Shown here piece after piece: positions 15,931 to 23,906 of a stretch of DNA of 32,381 nucleotides (positions are counted from its first letter, which is position 1; every line of letters begins with the position of its first letter). A program made the translations under genes and the position numbers. The stretch comes from Candidatus Gastranaerophilales bacterium (GTDB lineage: Bacteria > Cyanobacteriota > Vampirovibrionia > Gastranaerophilales > Gastranaerophilaceae): positions 1 to 32,381 of the forward strand of contig CALUTH010000007.1 in NCBI GenBank assembly GCA_944323635.1. The letters run 5' to 3'. Below the pieces are notes generated by a model. The model had not been told where the DNA came from. It made no database searches and saw only the letters and a list, made by a program, of their open reading frames with translations.

Positions 15931-16148
15931 CGGCGCGCATCAAGCCTGTAGTCCATATTCCTGCGCGGCGAAATATTTACCCCAGTCCCTGGCGTCTGGA
16001 TAGCAGCGCTTATTCCTGCGCGGCGAAATATTTACCCCAGTCCCTGGCGTCTGGATAGCAGCGCTTATTCCTACGCGGCGAAATATTTACCCCCGCCCGA
16101 ATAGTAGTCCGTATTCTGACATGGCAGAGACATTTACTCCTTTACCCC
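15931..16148. repeat. Tandem array of 53-55-bp repeats ending ATTTACCCC
   Basis: Four units lie at 15931-15983, 15984-16038, 16039-16093 and 16095-16148. The second and third differ at one base in 55, showing a recent duplication. The first (GCATCAAGCCTGTAGTCC...) matches the reverse complement of the units at 13879-14090. All end in ATTTACCCC or a near variant. Confidence 0.88.
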
Positions 16149-16157
16149 TTGCCCCTT

Positions 16158-16373
16158 TTAATCCTTCTTTTCAAACTTAATACGATACCCTAAAATATCG
16201 GCAATATAGACCATTTCGCTGTATGAGAGACTGTTCCTTGCAATTTTGTGGGATAAAGAATCTGGGGTATAGGTTTTATCGGTTCTTTCGGATAGTTTTG
16301 CTGCAAGTTCCTTTAAGAGCATATCTTCCTGCAGCAGCAGTATTTTTACCTGTTTTCTTACATAATTCTCCAT
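16158..16373 (-). CDS. Small HTH (XRE-like) regulator
   Basis: This 71-aa protein has a helix-turn-helix pattern: VKILLLQEDMLLKELAAKLSE, then TYTPDSLSHKIARNSLSYSE, then MVYIADILGYRIKF. This resembles the single-domain LLKER-type XRE proteins of gut bacteria, with a few extra residues in the turn. The ATG at 16373 is chosen because a strong promoter ends 6 nt upstream; an in-frame longer reading to 16397 would start inside that promoter. It is divergent from the 74-aa gene, with two palindromes between them that are likely operators. A role as a local repressor is inference. Confidence 0.75.
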   Translation of the reverse strand: MENYVRKQVKILLLQEDMLLKELAAKLSERTDKTYTPDSLSHKIARNSLSYSEMVYIADILGYRIKFEKKD

Positions 16374-16379
16374 TCTTCT

Positions 16380-16408
16380 ATTATACGAATACATCAATTG
16401 CTTGACAA
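16380..16408 (-). promoter_or_regulatory. Strong promoter, probably leaderless
   Basis: On the minus strand TTGTCA (16403-16408), a 17-bp spacer and TATAAT (16380-16385) end 6 nt before the ATG at 16373. This is the clearest leaderless promoter in the window. Confidence 0.82.
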
Positions 16409-16454
16409 ATATGACAATTCGATGTATTTTACAAGATATATAAGTCTTGTAAAA
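16388..16454. promoter_or_regulatory. Two nested palindromes between divergent genes (candidate operators)
   Basis: AATACATC at 16388-16395 is inverted as GATGTATT at 16421-16428 and brackets the -35 of the HTH gene. TTTTACAAGA (16427-16436) is perfectly inverted as TCTTGTAAAA (16445-16454) across 8 bp. Both fit binding sites for the adjacent HTH protein controlling itself and the divergent 74-aa gene. Confidence 0.55.
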
Positions 16455-16504
16455 GTTATATGTTTCTGAAATGAGTTTATAAAAATTAATAATGGAGTGT
16501 TTAA

Positions 16505-16729
16505 ATGAATTTTACAGAGAGAAAGGCAATCGAAAACAGAATATATAAAATGGGGTTTGAAATAAACAATTTGAGACACCTGTCGCGGGTTCTTGAGGAG
16601 ATATACGTCAACAGACATGGCGTTAATTTAAACAAATCGGATATTTCGGCGGTTGTGTACACTCTTGTACGGATTTCGTTTGCGCTGTCAAAACAGATGC
16701 AGAAACTTCAATCCCGCCTCGGGCTGTGA
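16505..16729 (+). CDS. Small protein of unknown function
   Basis: This 74-aa protein has a GGAGTG ribosome site about 6 nt before the ATG. It is basic, entirely helical in appearance (KAIENRIYKMGFEINNLRHL, then SAVVYTLVRISFALSKQMQK) and has no signal peptide or membrane segment. No family recognised. It is divergent from a small HTH regulator across palindromes, so it is probably controlled by that protein. It could be a DNA-binding or partner protein, and a toxin role cannot be excluded, but nothing in the sequence shows it. Confidence 0.65.
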   Translation: MNFTERKAIENRIYKMGFEINNLRHLSRVLEEIYVNRHGVNLNKSDISAVVYTLVRISFALSKQMQKLQSRLGL

Positions 16730-16751
16730 TTTTGGGGCTGTATCTACTGTA

Positions 16752-16772
16752 AACTGCGGCTTGGGGGCAGTT
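16752..16772. terminator. Weak hairpin between convergent genes
   Basis: AACTGC (16752-16757) pairs with GCAGTT (16767-16772) between the stops of the 74-aa gene and mazG. No T-run follows, so the terminator call rests mainly on position. Confidence 0.3.
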
Positions 16773-16777
16773 GTAAT

Positions 16778-17557
16778 TTAAACTTTATTTTCTGATAAAC
16801 AGGATTTTGCCTGTCTCCATAGTTTGTCAAACTCCTCATAGGAATATTCTTCAAGCGGTTTAACTGCAAGTTCTTCCATTTTCCTAAATCGCGTCATAAA
16901 CTTCTTGTTTGCCCTTAAAAGTGCCTGTTCCGCGTCAATCTTGTGCCACCTTGCAAGGTTGACCGTTGCAAAGAAAATGTCGCCCATTTCGTCTTCCATG
17001 TGTTCTCTGTTGCCTTCCGACACTGCGCGGGCAAACTCTCTGTATTCCGATTTGATACAATCAAGGAGCGATTTTTCCGAATCCCATTCAAACCCTTTTT
17101 TAACTGCGCGTTTGGAAATCTTCTGGGCGCTCATAAGCGCTGATTGAGATTTAGAAATCCCGTCCATTGCTGATTTGCGTTCGGGTTTTTCTTCTTTTTT
17201 GAGTGCATCCCAGTTATTCAGAATATCGTCGGTTGAATTAACCTTTGTATCGCCAAACACGTGCGGGTGTCTGTGGATAAGTTTTTTAGTCAATTCTTTT
17301 GCAACATCTTCTATATCAAACTCCCCGTTATCCTTTGCAATCTGCGCGTGGAGTACAACCTGCAAAAGTACATCCCCGAGTTCTTCTTTCAGTCCTTTAA
17401 TATCACCGTCATCAATAGCATCAACGGCTTCATAAGCCTCCTCAAGCATGTTGGGGCGCAGGGATTTGTGGGTTTGCTTTCTGTCCCATTCGCACCCGTT
17501 TTCGCTTCGCAAAACTGCAATTACTTTTATCAATTCTTCCATATTCGGATAAGACAT
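16778..17557 (-). CDS. mazG: Nucleoside triphosphate pyrophosphohydrolase MazG
   Basis: MazG hydrolyses NTPs and dNTPs to the monophosphate and pyrophosphate, limiting aberrant nucleotides and the ppGpp pool. The 259-aa length matches E. coli MazG. It has two MazG domains: residues about 5-110, with EEAYEAVDAI and EELGDVLLQVV (metal-binding E..E..D), and residues about 140-250, with EDEMGDIFFATVNLARW. The ATG at 17557 is chosen because GAAGGAGT lies 6 nt upstream and the sequence from there (MSYPNMEELIKVI) matches the family start; the longer reading is unsupported. Its promoter is probably near 17600. The next gene upstream on the strand is the decayed parE remnant. Confidence 0.94.
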   Translation of the reverse strand: MSYPNMEELIKVIAVLRSENGCEWDRKQTHKSLRPNMLEEAYEAVDAIDDGDIKGLKEELGDVLLQVVLHAQIAKDNGEFDIEDVAKELTKKLIHRHPHVFGDTKVNSTDDILNNWDALKKEEKPERKSAMDGISKSQSALMSAQKISKRAVKKGFEWDSEKSLLDCIKSEYREFARAVSEGNREHMEDEMGDIFFATVNLARWHKIDAEQALLRANKKFMTRFRKMEELAVKPLEEYSYEEFDKLWRQAKSCLSENKV

Positions 17558-17640
17558 TTTATACTCCTTCAATGTAAAAATAACTTTAATTTGAGTATAT
17601 AATAAAAGGTTTCTATAGTACAATTTGAATTTGTCTGCCG

Positions 17641-17802
17641 CTCTTCGCTTGTAGACAGGTATTCGTTACAAATGCGGATAAATGTCTTGATATTGATTAC
17701 TGATTTTAAGGATGACAAGGCGGGTTATATTGTGCGATAAAGCCGGCTATTTTTTCAATATCGTTATACCTCATCTGTAATGATTAATTCTAATTTATTC
17801 AT
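17641..17802 (-). pseudogene. Decayed ParE/RelE-type toxin gene
   Basis: Reading from an ATG at 17802 that overlaps the ParD-like stop gives MNKLELIITDEV and then a stop. A one-base frame change at about 17769 continues as YNDIEKIAGFIAQYNP, which is the classic ParE pattern (I..E...DI..IA.YIA..NP). It stops again at about 17706, and another frame carries SLKSVINIKTFIRICNEY through about 17641. So at least two frameshifts have broken a ParE-like gene of which no more than about 55 codons remain. The overlap ATGAATAA with the antitoxin is the usual toxin-antitoxin arrangement. It cannot make a full toxin unless the reading is a sequencing error. Confidence 0.7.
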
Positions 17803-18040
17803 ATTTCTGTATCAATTTTTTAAAAGCGGTTTGTCCGTCCTGATAGTTGCCGGATGCGTAATCTTCAAGCCCTTTTTCGATTTCGGTATTTAATGCGGCA
17901 ATTCGTTCTTCAAGGTTTTTATTGTCGGAAAAAGTAAATTGAACAGCAAAAGTAATAGCTTCATCCATTGTGCTGAAAATACCTTCTGCAATCTTGGCTT
18001 TTAAAATATTTTCCATATTATGCGGTAAAGAAATATCCAT
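17795..18040 (-). CDS. ParD-like antitoxin, apparently without a working toxin
   Basis: The protein has 81 aa with an AGAGGAA ribosome site. The N-terminal MDISLPHNMENILKAKIAEG and FSTMDEAITFAVQF form a ribbon-helix-helix of the ParD type, which binds DNA as a dimer. The C-terminal helices (LEERIAALNTEIEKGLEDYA) match the toxin-binding part of ParD family members. It would normally repress its own operon and neutralise ParE. The adjacent parE is frameshifted, so this is an orphan antitoxin, which may act only as an autorepressor or counter other ParE copies in the cell. Confidence 0.8.
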   Translation of the reverse strand: MDISLPHNMENILKAKIAEGIFSTMDEAITFAVQFTFSDNKNLEERIAALNTEIEKGLEDYASGNYQDGQTAFKKLIQKYE

Positions 18041-18144
18041 ATTAAATTCCTCTGTCTTTACATAATTATAACAAATGCAGCGGCAAACTTCAATGCAGAA
18101 TAACTTATTTGCTATTCAGGGCACCGGTTTTTAGGTTTGTAAGA

Positions 18145-19287
18145 TTACAAAATGGCAATATTATCCCGCGTAATAATTGCATCGTAGTTTTTGTATCCGA
18201 GGATTTTTTGAATATCGTCAGAGTGGCAGCCGATAATCTTTTTAATATCTTCTGACGGATAATTTACCATCCCGCGGGCGATTTCTTCACCTTGTTCATC
18301 AAGGATAGAAACTACTTCCGCCTGCTTAAAGTCGTGTATTACTTCAATTACGCCGACAGGGAGAAGGCTTTTCTTCTTTTCAATAATTGCCTCTTTTGCA
18401 TTATCGTTGATTTTAATCTTTCCGATAATATTTGTTGCATAACCAATCCAGCGTTTTTTCCTGCTGAGACTCTCTTTGTGCGGAAGGAAGATTGTTCCGA
18501 TGTCCTCATTATCAAAGATTTTGCCGATAATATACGGGATTTTGCCATTTGTGATGATAACTGTGCCGCCCGAGCGCGTTACAACCTGTGCCGCCTGAAG
18601 TTTTGTTTTCATACCGCCCCTGCCGCCTTCCGAAGCGTCCGTTCCGTACGATAAAATCTTGTCATTAACTTCGTGCACCACTTTTATAAGTTTTGCGTCA
18701 GGGTTGGTTTTGGGGTTTGAATCGTATAACCCGTCAATGTCTGACAATAGAATCGTTAAATCCGCATCCAATTCGCTCGCTACAAGCGCCGAAAGCTTGT
18801 CATTATCGGAAAAACAAACAAGCCGTTCTTTCATTTCCTCATCAATTTCTACGGTTGAAACCGTATCATTCTGGTTAATGATAGGAACAACTCCCAGTTG
18901 CAAAAGTCTTGTTAAAGTGGTCCTGAGACTCAAATATTTTTTCCTTGAATGGAAATCGTCTTCTGTCAAAAGGATTTGCGCGCCTATGACGCCGAGTGCA
19001 TCAAACCCCTGTGAGTAAATAGACATCAGTTTTCCCTGCCCGATTGCAGCGCATGCCTGTTTGAACGCGACACCCTCTTTGGCATCCAGCCCCAAACGTT
19101 TTCTGCCGAGCCCGACAGCCCCCGAGGTTACAAGTATAACTTCGCGTCCCGATTTTACGAGTTTTGAAATATCTTCTATAAAAGAATAAATCCTTGAGAG
19201 CGCTATTTCGCCGTCCTCGTTTCTTAAAACATTTGTGCCGACTTTTATTACAATACGTTTTGCATTTTTGATTTTGTTCTTAACCAT
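18145..19287 (-). CDS. proB: Glutamate 5-kinase
   Basis: This enzyme catalyses the first step of proline synthesis, ATP plus glutamate to glutamyl-5-phosphate. The 380-aa length is normal. It has an amino-acid-kinase domain at 1-270 with VIKVGTNVL at 13-21, VTSGAVGLGRKRLG at 53-66, INQNDTVS, FSDNDKLSALV and SDIDGLYDSNP, plus GGRGGMKTKLQAA. A PUA domain follows at about 290-370. A GAGGT site lies 5-9 nt before the ATG. proA is not adjacent, which is common in this kind of genome. A 118-nt gap separates it from thrC on the same strand. Confidence 0.96.
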   Translation of the reverse strand: MVKNKIKNAKRIVIKVGTNVLRNEDGEIALSRIYSFIEDISKLVKSGREVILVTSGAVGLGRKRLGLDAKEGVAFKQACAAIGQGKLMSIYSQGFDALGVIGAQILLTEDDFHSRKKYLSLRTTLTRLLQLGVVPIINQNDTVSTVEIDEEMKERLVCFSDNDKLSALVASELDADLTILLSDIDGLYDSNPKTNPDAKLIKVVHEVNDKILSYGTDASEGGRGGMKTKLQAAQVVTRSGGTVIITNGKIPYIIGKIFDNEDIGTIFLPHKESLSRKKRWIGYATNIIGKIKINDNAKEAIIEKKKSLLPVGVIEVIHDFKQAEVVSILDEQGEEIARGMVNYPSEDIKKIIGCHSDDIQKILGYKNYDAIITRDNIAIL

Positions 19288-19405
19288 TACAACCTCGTTG
19301 TTTAGTTTTCTTTAGCGGAGCGCAGTTTTTCTCCGCGTTAGAGTCAAAATTCTGCCGTTAATGCAGCAAAATCCGCCCCATCCTCCTGTTTTTCCCGGCG
19401 CGGGG

Positions 19406-20461
19406 TTATAAGCCCATTGCTTTGAGTACATCCTTCATATCTGATGAAGTCTTTTTGACATCGGAATTTGAGAACTTAATAGCATTATCGGGGTCTTTAA
19501 GTCCGTTTCCTGTTAAAACACAAACAATGTCAGAACCTGCTTTGACTTTCCCTTCTTTGTGCGCTTTGATTAATCCTGCAACCGATGCAGCGCTTGCGGG
19601 TTCTGCGAGCACACCTTCCGTCGAGGCAATGAGTTTATACGCCTCAACAATCTTCTCATCGGTTACACAGTTAATTTCGCCATGGCTTTCATCGCGCGCT
19701 GCCTCTGCCTGTTTCCAGCTTGCAGGGTTTCCGATTCTGATTGCAGTTGCAAGGGTTTCAGGTTTCATAATCCGTTCACCGCGTACGATTGCCGCAGAAC
19801 CCTCTGCCTCGTATCCCATCATTTGCGGGAGTTTGCTGATTTTGCCGAGTTTATGAAACTCTTTGTACCCTTTCCAGTATGCGGTTATGTTTCCTGCGTT
19901 TCCGACGGGGATAAAGTGGTATTCAGGAGCTTTCCCGAGCGCCTCGCAGATTTCAAACGCGCCTGTTTTCTGTCCTTCAATTCTGTAAGGGTTGACGGAG
20001 TTAACAAGTGTTATCGGATGTTCTTCCGAGATTTTTCTTACAAATTCCAGTGCGACATCAAAATTACCGTCTACAGCAATAATTTTTGCGCCGTACATCA
20101 TTGCCTGCGAGAGTTTGCCGAGCGCAATATACCCGTCAGGGATAAGAACATAAGTTTCAAGCCCCGCGCGTGCGCCGTAGGCTGCCGCTGATGCGCTTGT
20201 GTTGCCGGTGCTTGCACAGATAATTGCTTTTGAGCCGGATTCTTTTGCCTTTGTAACCGCCATTGTCATACCGCGGTCTTTAAAACTTCCTGTCGGGTTA
20301 CAGCCTTCAAACTTTAAATAAACATTAGCCTCAAGCCCGATTTTCTTTGCGAGGTTGTCGGCTTTAATAAGCGGGGTGTTTCCTTCGTTTAAGGTTACAA
20401 TTTCTGTTGTGTCGCTTACCGGCAGGTATTCTCTGTATTTGTCTATTAATCCTTTGTACAT
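19406..20461 (-). CDS. thrC: Threonine synthase
   Basis: This PLP enzyme converts O-phosphohomoserine to threonine. The protein has 352 aa from the ATG at 20461. A longer in-frame reading to 20509 would overlap hom and is not needed, since AAGGA lies 9-13 nt before 20461 and [15 protein letters not shown] is the family start. PLP lysine K61 lies in [29 protein letters not shown] and VPVGNAGN are the phosphate-binding loops. It is of the short thrC type found in Bacillus and cyanobacteria. It sits 11 nt downstream of hom, in one operon; thrB is not in the window. Confidence 0.96.
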   Translation of the reverse strand: MYKGLIDKYREYLPVSDTTEIVTLNEGNTPLIKADNLAKKIGLEANVYLKFEGCNPTGSFKDRGMTMAVTKAKESGSKAIICASTGNTSASAAAYGARAGLETYVLIPDGYIALGKLSQAMMYGAKIIAVDGNFDVALEFVRKISEEHPITLVNSVNPYRIEGQKTGAFEICEALGKAPEYHFIPVGNAGNITAYWKGYKEFHKLGKISKLPQMMGYEAEGSAAIVRGERIMKPETLATAIRIGNPASWKQAEAARDESHGEINCVTDEKIVEAYKLIASTEGVLAEPASAASVAGLIKAHKEGKVKAGSDIVCVLTGNGLKDPDNAIKFSNSDVKKTSSDMKDVLKAMGL

Positions 20462-20472
20462 CTTAAAATCCT

Positions 20473-21732
20473 TTATATTGCTACTCTTATAAGACTGTTC
20501 AGCGTGCATTCTTTAAACTCTGCAATTACGTTTCTTATATCTTCTTCTCTGCAAAGTTCAGTAATAACAACGATATTTGCGGTGTTATCATCCTTCACGC
20601 CTTTTTGCATAATGCTTTGTAAACTGATATTGTGCTCGGCGCAAAGTGTACCGAGTTTTCCGATAATCCCCTGTGTGTTTGGTGCTGTAAATGATAAGTA
20701 ATACTTATTCACGGTATCCTTGATGTCAACCGGAATAGCCTCCTGTGAGTGGTTGCAGCGCATCATCGGGAGAATGTAGTCAGTCTTGCCAAATTCTGCT
20801 GCTATTGCAAGAATATCACCGACAACAGAACTTGCGGTCGGAAATTCTCCGGCGCCGGGACCGGAAAGAACGATTTTTCCTATCGGATGTCCGCTGATTT
20901 CCACCGCGTTTGTTACATAATCAATGTGCGCAAGTGTCAGATTCTCGGGTACAAGCATCGGATGGACGCGTACGTCTGCCCTTCCCTGTTCATCAATAGT
21001 TGCAAGCGCGATAAGTTTAATTTTGTGTCCTAAGTCGTTTGCCGCTTTAATATCGTCAAGTTTGATTTTGGAAATTCCTTCGCGGTAAACATTTTCGATG
21101 TGTACTCTTTTGCCGAAAGCAATTGTCGCAAGGGTTGTAATTTTGTAAGCTGCATCAAACCCTTCTACGTCGCTTGTCGGGTCAGCCTCCGCGTAGCCCA
21201 TTTCCTGTGCCTCTTTAAGAACTGCAGAATAGTCTGCACCGTCTTTATCCATTTTTGTAAGGATATAGTTGGTTGTTCCGTTCAGGATTGCCTGAATTTT
21301 TGTTATTTTGTTCCCCGCAAGAATGGTCTTAACCGGCATAATTACGGGAATACCGCCTGCGATTGCAGCCTCGTAGAGGATTACTTTGTTGTATTTTTCC
21401 GCAAATTCAAATAAATCTTTTCCCTGTTTTGCAAGAAGTTCTTTGTTTGCCGTTACAATGTGCTTGCCGTGTTCAATAGCGGTCTTGATGTAGTTTCCTG
21501 CAGGTTCAATACCGCCCATAAGTTCTACAACCACATCAATTTCCGGATTTGTAATAATTTCGTCCGGTTTGTCCGTGAGCAAACTTTTATCCTCCGGCGA
21601 AATATTGCGCGGTTTTGTAATATCTCTTACCAGAATTTTTTTTATCTCTACATTATCAAAATTCCTGAGTGTCTTGTAAACCCCGCCGCCTACCGTGCCG
21701 AAACCTAAAATACCAATCCTGATTTTTGCCAT
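20473..21732 (-). CDS. hom: Homoserine dehydrogenase with ACT domain
   Basis: This enzyme reduces aspartate semialdehyde to homoserine, the branch point to threonine and methionine. The protein has 419 aa from the ATG at 21732, preceded by GAGGA; the longer reading begins in a non-family extension. The NAD(P)-binding [11 protein letters not shown] lies at 7-17, [11 protein letters not shown] at 94-104, then LNGTTNYI and a catalytic-region [12 protein letters not shown]-terminal ACT domain at about 345-419 should give threonine feedback control. It is the first gene of the hom-thrC unit. Confidence 0.96.
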   Translation of the reverse strand: MAKIRIGILGFGTVGGGVYKTLRNFDNVEIKKILVRDITKPRNISPEDKSLLTDKPDEIITNPEIDVVVELMGGIEPAGNYIKTAIEHGKHIVTANKELLAKQGKDLFEFAEKYNKVILYEAAIAGGIPVIMPVKTILAGNKITKIQAILNGTTNYILTKMDKDGADYSAVLKEAQEMGYAEADPTSDVEGFDAAYKITTLATIAFGKRVHIENVYREGISKIKLDDIKAANDLGHKIKLIALATIDEQGRADVRVHPMLVPENLTLAHIDYVTNAVEISGHPIGKIVLSGPGAGEFPTASSVVGDILAIAAEFGKTDYILPMMRCNHSQEAIPVDIKDTVNKYYLSFTAPNTQGIIGKLGTLCAEHNISLQSIMQKGVKDDNTANIVVITELCREEDIRNVIAEFKECTLNSLIRVAI

Positions 21733-21853
21733 AATAATCCTCTTTTTTATTTTAATTATACGATAAAAATTTTCGCTTTGACGTAAAACACAAAATCCAA
21801 TGTGCAGCTTAATAAAAATTAACATTAATATCGGTTGAAAAAATCTTTCCTGA

Positions 21854-21859
21854 TATAAT
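21854..21859 (+). promoter_or_regulatory. -10 box upstream of panD
   Basis: TATAAT ends 7 nt before a GTG (21867) that is in frame with panD. The usual start, the ATG at 21879, has GTGAGGA in front. Both a leaderless GTG start and a leadered ATG start are possible. A conserved family start favours 21879. Confidence 0.45.
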
Positions 21860-21878
21860 AATGTGAGTGAGGAAAATT

Positions 21879-22232
21879 ATGTTAAAAGAATTTTTATGTT
21901 CAAAAATACATAGAGCAACCATCACTGATTCCAATCTTGAATATGTAGGCTCAATAACGATTGATGAAGAACTTATAGAAAAAGCCGGAATAAGCGAGTG
22001 GCAAAAGGTAGATATACTGGATATTAATAATGGCGAGCGTTTTCAGACTTATGTAATAAAAGGGAAACGCGGGTCGAAATGTTTTTGTGTAAACGGCGCT
22101 GCTGCAAGAAAAGTTCAAAAGGGCGATAAGATTATAATTATTGCGTACGCTTATTATTCGGAAGAAGAACTTAAAACTCATAAACCCAGAATAGTATTAC
22201 TCAATGACAAGAACGAAGTGATGTCATGTTAG
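21879..22232 (+). CDS. panD: Aspartate 1-decarboxylase
   Basis: This pyruvoyl enzyme makes beta-alanine for pantothenate and coenzyme A. The protein has 117 aa and self-cleaves between G24 and S25 (YVGSITID), with S25 becoming the pyruvoyl group, exactly as in E. coli PanD numbering. Other family motifs are [34 protein letters not shown] and [10 protein letters not shown]. The ATG at 21879 gives this numbering and has a GAGGA site. No panB or panC is adjacent. The 3' end overlaps a small downstream ORF. Confidence 0.95.
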   Translation: MLKEFLCSKIHRATITDSNLEYVGSITIDEELIEKAGISEWQKVDILDINNGERFQTYVIKGKRGSKCFCVNGAAARKVQKGDKIIIIAYAYYSEEELKTHKPRIVLLNDKNEVMSC

Positions 22233-22369
22233 AGGATAAGAAGAAAAAAGCGCGTAAAAAACGCGTTAAGCTTGATATAAAAACAATGGGCGTTGATATT
22301 GATAAAAACGAGTACCGTGAAATTGTACTCTCAAATACTAACCGCCCCGAGAGTTTTTACAGCCGCTAG
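22226..22369 (+). CDS. Small basic ORF overlapping panD
   Basis: This 47-aa reading starts [18 protein letters not shown] and ends [12 protein letters not shown]. Its ATG lies inside the last codons of panD (7-nt overlap with the stop), a typical coupling geometry. The first 15 residues are very basic and the rest is mixed. It is in the same direction and no other gene occupies the stretch. I know no family. Coding status rests on position, frame and a sensible amino-acid composition. A chance ORF is the alternative. Confidence 0.5.
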   Translation: MLEDKKKKARKKRVKLDIKTMGVDIDKNEYREIVLSNTNRPESFYSR

Positions 22370-22411
22370 GGTAATGAGATGCTTTACAGGTTTATGCCCT
22401 GTTGTTTTAGG

Positions 22412-23692
22412 TTACTGTTTGCCGCGGAGCGTTACGCCTGTATAAACCACTTCAGTTTCGCCTGTCTGCGGGTTTTTCCTTGAAACGGTAAACGGTATTT
22501 TTTCAAAATTATTTATATCAAAACCCTCGCCGTATTCCTGTTTAAACTCTTCATCAGTTGCGGGAAGGGCATCAAAGATTAAATCACCGAAAGCGTTCGG
22601 TGTGCTAAAATCCTTGTGATGCATTATCATTTGTGCAATAGCTGTATCACCGCGCCCTTCAATAAAACAGCTTGCCCCGATTACCTTTGGTTTTTCTCCC
22701 TGAATGGTAATAATATCACCGCTTTTTAGTTCTACGGTTCCGTTATTGCTGCTTTTGTAGGGGCTGTGACGGATTGTTACATCCCCGCTTAAATTGTCTG
22801 CAAGTTGTTGATACCCGTTCAACCAGTTTTCAAATTCGGGTGTATTTTGAACTATTGAAGCATCAACATATTCGCTTACATATCTTCCGTAAATTTGATA
22901 ATCTTCGTATTCCTCCGGATTGGAGTATATTAACCTGCAGGTTGATGTAAGGGCAAGGGTTTCGCACTCAATTTCTTCTGCTTTTGTCGGAAAATTTAAG
23001 GTGTTGTTTTGCGTGGCTTTGCGTTGTAAAAATGCGTGGTTTGCTTCGTGAATAAGTAATTTGGTCATTCGGGCAAGGTCGTTGCATTCAGGATTGTCCG
23101 TTTCAATATGAATAATCCCTTTTTCTGCGTGTCCTGCGCCGGTTTTTTGTGCGTCATAAACTACTTCATCAAGGCATTGCAGAAAGAGTGCCTTATCCTC
23201 TGCCGTTTTAAAATGATTGCCAAGCCCCGAAGCTTCCCAGTTTTGTTTTAAAAGCTGCACGGATTTTTCAACTATTTGTTTATGCTCTTTAAGCCGCGCT
23301 GCCTGCTCCTGCGTTAGTCCTTCAATTTTACCCCCCGCCTGTGTTGCTGCTGTATTGTTGACCGCTGCGGGCTGTTCGGTTAGGGGGTCTTCAGTCTGAA
23401 TATTTTTGCCTAAAGCGTTATTTACCAGCCCGACGATTTTGTTCCAGCATTCTTTACTAAACTGAACAGCCGCATTCTGGTGTACCAGATAATTGTTGCC
23501 GGAATTGGGGTTAACATTATTGTTATTTTGGACTTTCATATTGTCAGGGTTATCAAATTCGTTTATTATTTCAAGCCAGATACTCCCGAGTTTTTTGCAA
23601 TCAGAGGAGGATAACCCGAGTTCTTTTGCTATTCCCTGTGTAACCCCGCCGTTAGTTATTACAAATTTACCGTCTATTTGTCCGTCGCTCAT
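22412..23692 (-). CDS. Putative HExxH metallopeptidase-like protein
   Basis: The protein has 426 aa from the ATG at 23692, which has AAGGAG 8 nt upstream; a longer reading would run into non-coding sequence. Residues 205-221 contain MTKLLIHEANHAF, an HExxH zinc motif (H215, E216, H219), and KAEEIECE at 237-244 could supply the third ligand (E240 or E243), as in gluzincins. Residues 1-95 have two helical blocks (GGVTQGIAKELGL and VQFSKECWNKIVGLVNNALG) joined by an Asn-rich linker, followed by a Gln/Ala-rich linker to about 130. There is no signal peptide, so it is cytosolic or exported by another route. Substrate unknown; no immunity or chaperone gene is adjacent. Confidence 0.72.
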   Translation of the reverse strand: MSDGQIDGKFVITNGGVTQGIAKELGLSSSDCKKLGSIWLEIINEFDNPDNMKVQNNNNVNPNSGNNYLVHQNAAVQFSKECWNKIVGLVNNALGKNIQTEDPLTEQPAAVNNTAATQAGGKIEGLTQEQAARLKEHKQIVEKSVQLLKQNWEASGLGNHFKTAEDKALFLQCLDEVVYDAQKTGAGHAEKGIIHIETDNPECNDLARMTKLLIHEANHAFLQRKATQNNTLNFPTKAEEIECETLALTSTCRLIYSNPEEYEDYQIYGRYVSEYVDASIVQNTPEFENWLNGYQQLADNLSGDVTIRHSPYKSSNNGTVELKSGDIITIQGEKPKVIGASCFIEGRGDTAIAQMIMHHKDFSTPNAFGDLIFDALPATDEEFKQEYGEGFDINNFEKIPFTVSRKNPQTGETEVVYTGVTLRGKQ

Positions 23693-23877
23693 CAAACGCT
23701 CCTTAGAGGTTGGTGTTTTATGCACCGTTTTATGTATTATGGTGTATATATCGGCACATTTTAGAAAAACTTTAATGTTTCGGGGTGTATTGTTACAAAA
23801 ATTTACAAAAAAAAAGGGGGGGAAAAATAAGGTAGTAAAATAAGATTTAGTAATCTTTGATTGCCAAAACATTTATT

Positions 23878-23906
23878 GATGCGGTAAATCATAGATTTAC
23901 CACATC
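23878..23906. repeat. Palindrome GGTAAATC-ATA-GATTTACC
   Basis: 13-bp arms (23878-23890 and 23894-23906, one mismatch) flank a 3-nt loop. This is the best copy of the palindrome seen also at 3264-3292. Confidence 0.75.

Noticed and set aside
15931-16148. CRISPR array interpretation of the 55-bp tandem repeat
   Set aside because: Units are directly adjacent, with no unique spacers between constant repeats and no cas genes.
19682-20191. 169-aa plus-strand reading inside thrC
   Set aside because: Antisense to highly conserved threonine synthase coding sequence.
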